This document shows, one piece after another, positions 21,440-31,196 of a stretch of DNA of 64,000 bases; position 1 is the first letter of the stretch; every line of letters begins with the position of its first letter. The position numbers were made by a program, and so were the translations under genes. The stretch is from contig NC_052480.1 in assembly GCF_009730915.1 (NCBI RefSeq), positions 22,890,419 to 22,954,418 of the forward strand, in the 5' to 3' direction. The notes under the pieces were generated by a model. It ran no database searches, was not told the origin of the DNA, and worked only from the letters and a program-made list of their open reading frames with translations. The DNA is from Dioscorea cayenensis subsp. rotundata (lineage: Eukaryota; Streptophyta; Magnoliopsida; Dioscoreales; Dioscoreaceae).

Positions 21440-23781
21440 GAGTTAGACTAGGCGTGATGTGATTGGGCGGTATTTTTCCCTCCATCCCAAGGGCAAAAAA
21501 GGAAATATATGTCACTGTCGCGAGGAAGACATATTATTATCACTCGAATGAAAGTTCTCACCTCAACATGAGTCTCTGTTTAAACGTCAAGCTTTTTATG
21601 TTTAACCCGATACATATAGTGTTTAAAATAACGGTTAACTGTTTAAATAAATTCTATATCATTTAAATAATATGTAAACCGTTTAACTGTTTTAAAATAT
21701 ATGTTATTGTTTAAATTGAATGCTTTCACTGACATCATGTTGAAGATGGGTACCTCCTGGGTCACTGTTTAAACATCTTTATATATTTGCTTAAACACTG
21801 TTGTCATTGTTTAAAGAGTAAATCGATTATTGTTTAACTTTTTGTATTGTTTACAATGCCCTTTTTTGTTTCTCAAATTGTTTTTACTATGTCTATGTTT
21901 AAATTTCACAAGTTGACACTCAAATAAGTTTGTTTGTTTAAAAAATTTAAATGTTTACAATGGAGAATCTGATTAAATATCAGAAGTTCACACTCAAATA
22001 AGCTTGTTTCATTTAAAATAAAATATTTACAACGTCTTCTCGGACCTTGGACACTCGCGAGTCGACCCTCGTTCGTCAATTAAGATTTCGGTTTGACTCA
22101 CCAAGTGTCACGTACATTCGAATGCTCACGGCGGTTGCGTAACATGCGCATAAACTTGAACACACTGGCGTAGAGCGCAACACATTAAAAAAGGTTAAGC
22201 AAACACATTCATGAAAATGTCTATTAATCAATGTGTCATGGTCTGACTTAAGTGAAAACCTGATAGTTAAACACAGAAAGTAATATTTGTACACTGACGT
22301 AAGGTTCTTAAATGGTAAGAACAATTCTCAAGTGATAAATATCAACTCCAGTCTTAAAAGCATGTTTCATGATCTTCCTCCTCTAGAGAATCCTCCACAA
22401 TCACGCTGATAAGTGAAAACTTTCTTTTTCTTACCCAAGTCGAAAATGCCCACTAAATTGCTTGCCAGTCATCCACATTTGGAGAATCCTCTGCATTCGA
22501 GGCAATTATGCGGGGAATTTTTGACTCGCGAGAAAAAGATAGTTTAACTGTTGCGTGATTCTAATGATGATTCTCAAGATGAGGGAGGATCGTGAGACAT
22601 CACTTAAGATAGAGTTGATATTCGAGTCTAAATATGACTCCGGTAGAATATCATACGCAAAGCGAGATGAGGGAGGAGGAGGAGGAGGAGGAGGATGAGG
22701 GGACGGCGAGGGAGTGGTTGTCCATGGGAAGGGTTCTTCCTTGTCGTTTATGGTGTAGAAGTCCACTGGCGGGTTGGCGCTTCATATCCAGAAAAAAGTA
22801 AAAGCGCACGCGATGGACCGAGATTGGTCGATCTAGCGAGCGGGTGTTCGGATATTTATGTTACCGTGCACAAGAATTAATGCCATCATTAATTTTTATG
22901 CACATGATACCATAACCTTGCCACCTGCCAACACTTGGTTCAAGCGAAAAAGATCAATATTTTCTGTGAGACTTTGAGAATTTACACATTAATATGAAAA
23001 GTTAAAGCGGATAAAGATAAATTTAAGCGGAGCGACAAATATTAAACAAATTTGTAATATATTTAAGCAGGATAATAGCAAAGAGTTAAAGCGAGTATTT
23101 AAAATATACAACTAGATATACAATAAGCGAGAAGAACTACCATAAACAAGAAGAACTTTAGCAACGAAATGAACTGCGTTTTGGTAGGGATTCGACAATG
23201 GCACATCGTGCTGTCTTGACAACAAGATCGACTACGGACTCATTTGAAGATGGAGTGCACTTGACCAATCCGATGGAAATCGACTTCATTTTTACGTTGG
23301 AGAAACCGATTATATATTTCGGGTATAATAAACTTCACCCGAGACTCGTTTTTAGAAGCAGTTTACATCTATCATTACCACAAAAACCCTCCATAATAAA
23401 CACTCATGAGAATGGTCGAAAATGATAGCAACGAAGAGATTCTCACCGTGATTCGAAACCGGCGGAACTGAAGTCGAGACAAACCAAATGAGGAGAAATG
23501 AGGGAGAAGAACAAGATGTAATGCTGACTTCTAGGCATTGTCTATCAGAAACCAAGCAGGAAGCCCTTGAAAAGGTTGGACATGATGTGATTTGGCGCTT
23601 TTTTTTCCCACCATTTTCAAGGGCAAAAATGGGATTTCACAACATGGCCCCATTTGAAAGTAAAGCTGTAGGGGTAAAAGGGAAGTTAAACACTAACGGA
23701 AGGGTTATCAGGGGTGTGTAAAAAGTAGGAGGGGTTTTGGGAAGTTTTGAAAAATTACAAGGGGTGAATAGTAATTTTCCC
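21440..23781. repeat. second, shortened copy of MULE-2 interior and right end
   Basis: Segment 23120-23540 aligns directly with 20940-21440: both contain GATTCGACAATGGCAC, the ACAACAAGATC block and the minus-strand code for VHSIFK and VVVDLVV. Segment 22060-22200 aligns with 19220-19340 (AACATGCGCAT(A/C)AACTTGAACAC). Segment 21560-22020 resembles the GTTTAA-rich introns of the plus-strand gene (compare TTTAAATTGAATGCTTTCACTGA here with the matching block near 16010). At 21455-21515 lies a piece resembling the right subterminal region (GATGTGATTGGGCGG.., AGGGCAAAAAAGGAAAT) now stranded inside the element. Confidence 0.75.
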
Positions 23782-23840
23782 TTATAAAAAATCAGCTTAA
23801 ATATTTATCATTAAAAGTATTTTTTCAACTCGTGGGTAAA

Positions 23841-25865
23841 ATATTTTTCAACTCGAATTTGATGAGTATACAATATTCTAATAGTTCATATCATTTTATA
23901 CAATTATTAGGAATATATTAGAAATATTTTGTGAAGTCGATATTAAACATAGTGTGTTTTGCATTCTCAAGCTTCGGGCAGCACTTAAAGACGAGAGAAA
24001 ACTAAAAGAAGCACTATAAATCCAAAACGAAGAAGATTTAGCTCTCACGGCATCAATTGAATAAGGACAAGACAAACAAGATGGCCTACGGATAGCTTAC
24101 ACGCGGCCTCATTTATGGCCGCAAGTATATTCCAAAGAACCTTACGGGCATGCTTATACCCGTAAAGGAAGTTCATAGCTAAATTAGAAGAACCTTACGG
24201 GTATGACTTAGGCCCATAAGGATTATCCAGAGGAGTTTATAATCAGAGCTTATGCCCATAAGGGCGGTTGCAAAGGGCAGCATAGTGAAGCTTATGGTCC
24301 AGCCCTTACAATCATAAGCTGGACCGTAACACAAATAGATCGAAGACTTTACGGATGAGACTTATGGCCTTAAGTGTTCCCGTAAATCTCACGACCTATC
24401 TTCTCCAACTCCTTATGACAACATCCTTATGCCCATAAACAACCTGTAAACAGCCGAGTATAAAGAAATCTGATGAGGATTTTTAGGGCAATCTTTGATT
24501 CTTTTCGTGGAGGCGAGGTTAGGGAAGAAAGGAGATGAATCTCCAGGGCTTCATAGGGGAATTTTGGAGGATATTTGGATCCAATATCAAGGGGAAGGAG
24601 ATTGTAGCCATCAAACTTACCTTGGCGGCGTTCGCAGAAGGTTCCTTTGAGTTTTCCGACGATATATCTCTTGCGTAATTGGGAAGGGGGTTTCTATGTT
24701 TACATTCATTCTTTTGTGTCTTATAATTTGAATGCTTCCCTTCCATTAATGGGAGTGTTAGTTTCTTAGATGTCTGGGCATAGTTGAATTATAGGGTTTT
24801 ATCTTTTGACATTGGTTGTAGATCTATGTGGTTTGTTTGTTTTCCTAATTACAATCCATGCTATTTGAATTTAATTGTGTATTTGTAATGCTTGATTACT
24901 AGTGTGGTGAAAACCCTAGTTACATATTCGATGTGCTTTGTGACGAGTAGAAATACGCACCTAGCATAGACATACCATGATTGGAGGGGATTGTGAATGG
25001 GTCTAGAAATTGGGTACTTTATAGACCTTGTGTTCCTCAATCCTCCCGAGTGAGTTAATAATTATTTTCGTGCTCTTTGCAATCATGTGGAATAGATTTT
25101 AGGAGAAATCGCGTCTCTATTCTATATTCGAATTAGGGGTAATCTCTCGTCATAAGCGAGATTACATGTTTAAAAAATTCTTGTTAACTCATATAGAGGT
25201 TTCACTGAGTGTTAGTACGATTGTGTGGTGACTGCATCAACACTGCACCAATTCAATTACTTTTCCTAATTGAAAGAGGGGATTAGTATGATTTAGAAAC
25301 CTCTCGGTTCAAATAGGATTGCATGTTATCACAACTTTTGTCCCGCACTTTACAAAACCCTGAAGGATGCTATACCGGGACATCGTTTCTTCTCCTGATT
25401 TTTTCCTCCTACTTTTCGTATTCTTTGCTTCTGTGCTCTATTTCTTTTGTTTCAACTCATCACTATTTGGTTTAGGCTAATTTTTAGATCTAAGGTTAGT
25501 ATTAGTAATCTCATTCTTCCCTGTGGACCGACATCTAGCTTTTTAGCACTTTATTACATAATCGGGACGTACACTTGCGTCTCTATCGTGTGCCAACTAT
25601 TGGATAACCCAATGGTATGACACAAGAGTGCAAAGGAGAGGGAAAGGGTTAGAATCCTTCCTCGGCATTACTGTTTTTGTACTATTCGATCATGCACTAT
25701 ACACTCGTGTCAATACTAAAAATGAACTATTTACATGCTTGAGTGTGAGTCCCCAGTAGGAGAAATAATAGTTTTACCCCTCCAAAATTGAAAGGCAGGG
25801 AAATTTTTCTAATAGGTCTATAAGCCACTGTAATTCTTTAAATGGGGGACGAATGTCGTCTGTCA
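23841..25865 (+). mobile_element. gypsy-type LTR fragment, copy A, with hairpin cluster
   Basis: The part 24480-25590 aligns, in reverse complement, with 35340-36480 and 37555-38365: shared words include TGGAATAGATTTTAGGAGAAAT, GGTTCAAATAGGATTG and CACTTGCGTC at the end. A TATA-like AGTATAAAG near 24459 followed by TTTTAGGG matches an equivalent site in copy B, which suggests an LTR promoter. The 12-bp word CTCGTGGGTAAA flanks the region at 23829-23840 and 25866-25877. No internal coding region remains, so it may be a solo or truncated LTR. Confidence 0.55.
24080..24450. repeat. cluster of imperfect inverted repeats (CTTACGGG / CCCGTAAG type)
   Basis: Successive pairs such as CCTTACGGG...CCCGTAAAGG, CCTTACGGGT...GCCCATAAGG and CTTATGCCCATAAGG occur within about 370 bp upstream of the LTR TATA-like site. 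Each could form a short hairpin. Confidence 0.7.
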
Positions 25866-26019
25866 CTCGTGGGTAAAGTTAAAAAAAAGCTAGGAATAGA
25901 CTTTGTGGTTTGAATTACATTTTATATCCACATAGTTTACCTCTTTTCTTTTTTTTTTTTCTTCATTCAATTTGAGACTTTTGAATTTTATGTCAGAATA
26001 AATTATTTTGACCATTAAT

Positions 26020-26848
26020 CAAGGTTGTCAGACCCGGCCTGGGCAATGACCCGGCTAAGCCCAGGGGCCGGGAGTCAATGGGTTCAACCGGATCGAACCG
26101 GGGTTGAACCGGGGTCAATAATAAAATATAAAAAAATAATAATTAGCAAATATAATATTAAAACTATAATTATAATATAAAAAACTACTCAAATTTGATA
26201 TTTAAATTGATAAATGACCTTATATACACTAGTGCTTTTAAATTATGTCATTTATTTTTATATTTTTTAAATATTTACAAATTTAATATATTAATATATA
26301 ATTATCGAACTTCTCTCGGGGTTATTTATTTATTTGTTTGTGTATTGGTTGATTTTGTTAAAATAAATAAGAAATTTAATTTACTAAATTCTTATATCTC
26401 AATTGAGTTTTTATTTTGTTTTAAATTTTCTTATATTTTTTATTTAATTATAATACTTTATTTTTATATTTTATAATAAAATTACACTCATTTATTATTT
26501 TATTTTCTTAATAAATTTAAATTTTAAAAAGTATGTACATATGTTTATGATATATATATATATATATTGTAATTCTATTTATTAATTATAAATTATAAAT
26601 TAATATTAATAAATATATACGATTTTGTCATTTTTAATGAGAAAATAATAATAAATTATTAAATATTGTAAAAAAAATTTAAACATTGTGACCCGATTGA
26701 ACATGCCTGATCAACCGATTCCCGGTTGAACTGCCCGAGTCAGGTTTTTTCATACCCGGTTCAATGGGATAAACTCGGTCCGGCCACATGATCAGTTCTC
26801 GATTTTTCAGGTTGAACCGGCCAGGCCAATCCAAATATGACAACCTTG
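26020..26848. mobile_element. non-autonomous hAT element (MITE), 829 bp
   Basis: Perfect 11-bp terminal inverted repeat CAAGGTTGTCA, continued imperfectly by GGCCTGG-rich sequence. It is flanked by the exact 8-bp target duplication CCATTAAT (26012-26019 and 26849-26856), the length typical of hAT. The ends are GC-rich with repeated CCGGTTGAACC words; the core is extremely AT-rich and non-coding. Confidence 0.93.
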
Positions 26849-27185
26849 CCATTAATACTAAATAAGTAAATATGTATACTATTATATTTATTATGTTTGC
26901 GCGAAGTAGAATATCTATGAAGATGTTGCTTCTCAACAACTCCAAAATAGCAATTAATGTCATAACAATACAATTTTTAATAACTAACTAACGACCATAT
27001 ATAGCGGTTAATTTATTTTGAATAAAATATTTGATTAGTTTTTAATTACATTTTTTTTAAGAGATGGAGTGCCCGGATTTCATGATAAAGTTGTTATAAA
27101 AATAGTAATTAATTATCAAATTATATATGTAGTATTCAAAAATCATGTTAATAAGTCTATCAATATATAATAATATAAAGTAATG

Positions 27186-27404
27186 GAAGAGGAGCGGGCG
27201 AGCCCACTGGGAGAGCCGGGGGACGTGCAGAGTCTCGGTGGAGACAAATGGGGGACAGGGCGTGCTCACGTAGGGTCTTTGGAACCACCCATTCACGATT
27301 AATATTCATGACTCCAGAAATGTCGCTCAGTGAGAATCGAGCTACCATGCTCGGTGAAGCTCTATCAGTGACCCGTTCTAGCAATAGGCAGAAGGTCGTT
27401 GGCA
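27186..27404 (-). mobile_element. tRNA-derived SINE, second family member
   Basis: On the minus strand it begins GCCAACGACCTTC, has an A-box-like CCTATTGCTAGAACGGG and a B-box-like TAGCTCGATTCTC, and ends CGCTCCTCTTCC. Near-identical 11-bp target duplications ATAAAGTAATG (27175-27185) and ATAAAATAATG (27405-27415) delimit it. The GC-rich block stands out sharply from its flanks. Its head resembles that of the SINE at 8762. Confidence 0.8.
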
Positions 27405-27415
27405 TAAAATAATGT

Positions 27416-28449
27416 TTTTTTCAAAGTCAAATATAAAGCTTAGATATTACGATTGAAGATATAACGTGTGAAACTGGATTAGACTGAAGAAAAATAAAAT
27501 ATAGGAATGTGACAAATGAGAAAATAATGGCCAATGGTCAAAGCAAGCTAACATTAAGTAGATCATATCATGTAGGAATTGAATTAGCAAGCAAGTAGAG
27601 TTAGACACTCCACTTGGAGTTGCATGCCCGTTTTGAGTAGATGTGGTCCATGTCAAACACTGTTTGGGGACTAGCTAAGACACTTTCAAATCTTATATGT
27701 ACTTGTATATATATAGTAAAGGCTTGAGCAAATTCAACTTAATTATCTAGACTTGGCTTTTATTACCTCTAGCTTTATGACTAGTTTGTTTCTATATTAT
27801 TAATCTTCAATTAAATATTTTTTTTGAATTTTTATTTACAATTTAAATACTGCTTCCCAATTTCTAAAAGGAAAATCATGAACAAAATGATTAAAAAAAT
27901 AAAAAAAAAACTAATCATTAGTTTCAAATTACTATGTTCATTAATAAGATTAGTTTCTTTTGAAATCAAAATGTTTAAATAAAATTTATGTAGATCACAT
28001 GAAACAAAGAATAATTTGATTTTGACCCTCAAATCATCAAAGTGATATTTAATTAGATAAGAACGTAGGTGATTTTTGATTAGATAAGAATTTGGTTGGA
28101 GGTAATCATTTAGTTTATTTTGATTAAAATTCATGTATTTTTTTTTTAAAAGGATAACTCATAAATTTAATAAAACAAAGTACAGAAATAAGAATAGTTA
28201 CAGAAGTAAAAATAGCATTAAAGTCCCCTGAGTGTGGAGCTAAACATGAACTGGTGAAGGAAATAAAGGCAAAATAAAGATATAATATTTTGATTAAAAT
28301 TAATTATTGAATAATATTTATTATAAATTAATGTGTGAAAAATTATTTAATTTTATATAATAAAATCCTTATTTTAACTTATTCTCCTTGACAGAAGAAC
28401 ATGGATATGACATGAGCCTAATTAGTTTTTTATTAATTATAGTAAACCG
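27416..28449. other. AT-rich intergenic DNA with a possible LINE tail
   Basis: No gene seen. About 28137-28275 read on the minus strand ends TTTATTAAATTTATGAGTTA, then CCTTTTAAAAAAAA. This resembles the 3' tail of plant LINEs, including those at 54575 and 55715. The rest is featureless. Confidence 0.45.
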
Positions 28450-28648
28450 ATACAAATCACAATATATGGTGAATAAAAAGGTCAACAAAATCTCTTTCTT
28501 GTTCTTTTATTTTTATTTTAAATTTTAAATTTTTTCCTATACCCTCCACTACAAATCACAATATATGGTGAATAAAAGGTGAACAAAATCTCTTTCTTGT
28601 TTTTTTATTTTTATTTTATATTTTTAATTTTTCCTATACCCTTCTAGA
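28450..28648 (+). repeat. 99-bp tandem duplication upstream of the ERF gene
   Basis: TACAAATCACAATATATGGT followed by GAATAAAA.GGT.AACAAAAT and a T-rich tail occurs at 28451 and again at 28550. The two copies differ by a few bases. It lies about 350-540 bp upstream of the ERF TATA box, so it is in the likely promoter. Confidence 0.85.
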
Positions 28649-28992
28649 GGGAGGAAGGAAAGCATCTAACCTCAAGTCTTGTTCCACAAGCGCCTCTCTC
28701 TAGATATTAGTCTAAATGAAAAGCAATATAAAAGAAAAATAAATAAAAAAATTAAAAGAAACAAAAAGCAAAGTAGAGATCAATACCCCTGGCCAATAAA
28801 AGCCCTTAGCCTTAAGTTTCTAGTTCTTATCATCTTTTTCTCCTTCACCTTCCTTCCCATGGTTTGCACACACACACACACACACACTCTTCTCTTTTCT
28901 CTTTTCTCTTCTTCTTCTTCTTCTTCTTCTTCTTCTTCTTTAGCAATATCTACATCAGTTACTCTTAGTAGGAGTTAAAACACTAAGAAGGA

Positions 28993-29000
28993 TATATAAA
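28993..29000 (+). promoter_or_regulatory. TATA box of the ERF gene
   Basis: TATATAAA about 160 bp before the first in-frame ATG (29154). The implied leader contains (AC)n (29010-29040) and (GA)n (29060-29077) runs, common in plant 5' UTRs. CA and CTT microsatellites lie just upstream (28868-28940). Confidence 0.65.
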
Positions 29001-29153
29001 GGAGGAGAACACACACACACGCACACACACACACGCACACAGATAAATATATATAGAAAGGGAGAGAGAGAGAGAGAAAAGGTGGATCCAAGGCAAAGCA
29101 AGAGGGCTATAGCTCCAAATGAGCAGGAGGAGAAAGAAGAAGAACATCAACAC

Positions 29154-30211
29154 ATGATGTTTCCAAGTAATTACTCTTCTGCAAGTGCAGATCAAGATGT
29201 GTCAGCCATGGTGTCTGCCCTATCTCATGTTATTAGGACTAACCAAACTGCAGGACAAGGATCAGGAGATGATGCTTGGCTCATGAACGCTGGAAACCCT
29301 GCCTCCAGTCTCCCTATCTCTAGTGCAAATGATGAACAAGGTATATATATTAATATATATACTCTTTTTCTTATTAATGTTATCTATATCCATATGATAA
29401 TTAAGAAGCTTCATGTTTTTAATAATTGAAGTTCATACTGTTATATATTTGTATAGGTTTGGATATAAGGATAAATAGAATGGATCCACTTTAGGGTCAA
29501 TTGATAATCAATATATATGATGAAAGGTATAATTTCATACAATTAATTTAACATGTATATATATATAATGAAGGAAATGTGAGGAGAAGGCATTATAGGG
29601 GAGTGAGGCAAAGGCCATGGGGGAAATGGGCAGCAGAAATAAGAGATCCTAAGAAGGCAGCTCGTGTATGGCTTGGCACATTCGATACGGCTGAAGGTGC
29701 GGCGATGGCCTACGATGAAGCTGCACTTAGGTTTAATGTTGAAATATATTTGGTGGTTTAGTATATCAGAGCAGGAGTTTATATATATATATATGCATGT
29801 TTGCTTGAAATTAATATGAATCCTGGCCTATGTTTAATTAGGTTTAAAGGAACAAAAGCTAAGCTCAACTTCCCGGAACGAGTACAAGGTCGAACTGATA
29901 TCGGCTTCTTGGTTAGCCGGGGAGTTCCGGAACGAGCACCGGCAGTTGAACAAGTGATCCAGCCACCAACTAGTTCATATCCTGACCTGCTTCAGTATGC
30001 ACAGATACTCCAAAGCAGTAGGGATGAAGACATGCACAATGTGGCATCTGAATTGTATGCAGGTAGAGACCCTTACTTAATGGGGTACCCAACACAGACA
30101 TCACCAGCATCAGTGTCAAGTTCATCACAAGAATATATAGACTTCTCATCCTCTTCAGCTTCTTCTTCTTCATGGTCTTATGGAGATCATCAGAGGGGCA
30201 AGGATATATAG
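29154..30211 (+). CDS. AP2/ERF transcription factor, group X (ABR1/ERF110/RAP2.6L-like), 3 exons
   Basis: Exons 29154-29340, 29574-29730 and 29842-30211 join in frame and give 237 residues. The AP2/ERF domain spans residues 69-126: [19 protein letters not shown], then [20 protein letters not shown], then [21 protein letters not shown] has the Ala and Asp that mark ERF-type binding to GCC-box-like DNA. The N-terminal MVSALSHVI motif (residues 19-27) and [11 protein letters not shown] after the domain are typical of group X. The C-terminus is Ser-rich. Group X members act in stress, wounding and ABA responses. The second intron falls inside the AP2 domain (AG / GTTTAAAGG). The frame stays open upstream to about 28983 without an ATG, and the codon at 29082 is GTG, so 29154 is chosen as the first ATG after the TATA box. 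The exact start is less certain than the rest. Confidence 0.9.
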
Positions 30212-30352
30212 CAGCCAGCCTTGACATTGAATTTATCAAGCCATTCATTCTCACTCTACTTAACTTTAATTCAGCTCAAGCTGGTGCAATATTGATCATA
30301 TATGCATGCAGATCAGGTGATCTTATTCATTGGTTTTGTTTGACATCAAGTT

Positions 30353-30355
<3 letters not shown>

Positions 30356-30394
<39 letters not shown>
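30356..30394 (+). repeat. (GA)n microsatellite in the ERF 3' region
   Basis: About 39 bp of pure GA, 145 bp after the stop codon. A possible polyadenylation signal (CAATAAAAA) follows near 30520. Confidence 0.9.
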
Positions 30395-30396
<2 letters not shown>

Positions 30397-30539
30397 CGAG
30401 AGATGTATGAAAAGAAGAAAAACTTCTCTATGTTATGCTTGTTTGGTTGAGCTTTAATTTTATAATCTTCTCTCATACATATACTTGAGTACTTAATTTA
30501 TATATAAACATTAATATGTTCAATAAAAAAAAAATTATT

Positions 30540-31163
30540 AAGATGTTGGTGTGGGAGAGAAGAGAACAGTTGTGAGTTGGGAGAGCATTTGAGAAATTAA
30601 GGGTTGATTAATCCATGGGGCCAGTCGCAGTAGTACTACTTTAAAAACATTACATATTGTCAAAGATGACAAAGTGAGAAGAAAGTGAAAGTTGTCTCCC
30701 CTTAATTCAATGGTTCCTGGTCATGGAAAACGGCTCAAATTGATCACTCTTCCTCTTTGTACCCCTTATGTACCAATTATATATATATAACTTGCATGTA
30801 TACATGACAAACTTAACCTATCATATATACTAGCAAACAAGAACGTAGATTAATTATCTATATACGATAAGTATATATATAAAGAAAATGTCTCAAGTCT
30901 TTAAACACTAATAATTTTACAAAGTGGTCCCCAAATTTTACCACTACAGTCAACTTGGTCCCCCTCCCTACAACAGTAATAATATAGAACTCTTATCACT
31001 TATCAAAATATCCAGAAGAAAAAACCAATTCAAACACTATTCTATAGTTGGGGACCAAACATATATATATCTCAAATATAATTCAAAAATTATTGGTGCA
31101 TTTACACCCATGTGTGTGTGTGTGTCACCCAATTACTTACATGCATTCAGGCGCACATATTTC

Positions 31164-31196
<33 letters not shown>

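Larger units (their letters stand above)
13081..23781. mobile_element. MULE-2: large Mutator-like element with Ulp1-type and MURA-type genes, decayed
   Basis: A 10,701-bp element flanked by the 9-bp repeat TTATAAAAA. Its termini are diverged inverted repeats: GTGAAAATTGCC at the left and, read inward, GGGAAAATTACT at the right. Both are followed by runs of short C-rich words (ACACCC, CCCCAAAAACCC) and a block around AAAATGCCCTTG. The left half holds a plus-strand DUF1985/Ulp1-like gene and the next part a minus-strand transposase; the two converge near 18.5-18.7 kb. The right part (about 21455-23540) is a shortened second copy. A Ulp1-like cargo is known from the Kaonashi (KI) branch of plant MULEs, so this is best read as a KI-like element. 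The local GC of exons is higher than that of the flanks. Confidence 0.85.

Noticed and set aside
22506..22766. Proline-rich minus-strand frame
   Set aside because: Translation of an (AGG)n tract near 22672-22696 within the duplicated MULE-2 region.
13081..23781. MULE-2 as a CACTA element, because some CACTA elements also carry Ulp1 genes
   Set aside because: The ends are not CACTA, the target duplication is 9 bp rather than 3, and the minus-strand gene matches MURA-type transposase motifs.
28679..28978. 99-codon open frame just upstream of the ERF gene
   Set aside because: Its second half translates (CA)n and (CTT)n microsatellites. It lies before the ERF TATA box and has no family features.
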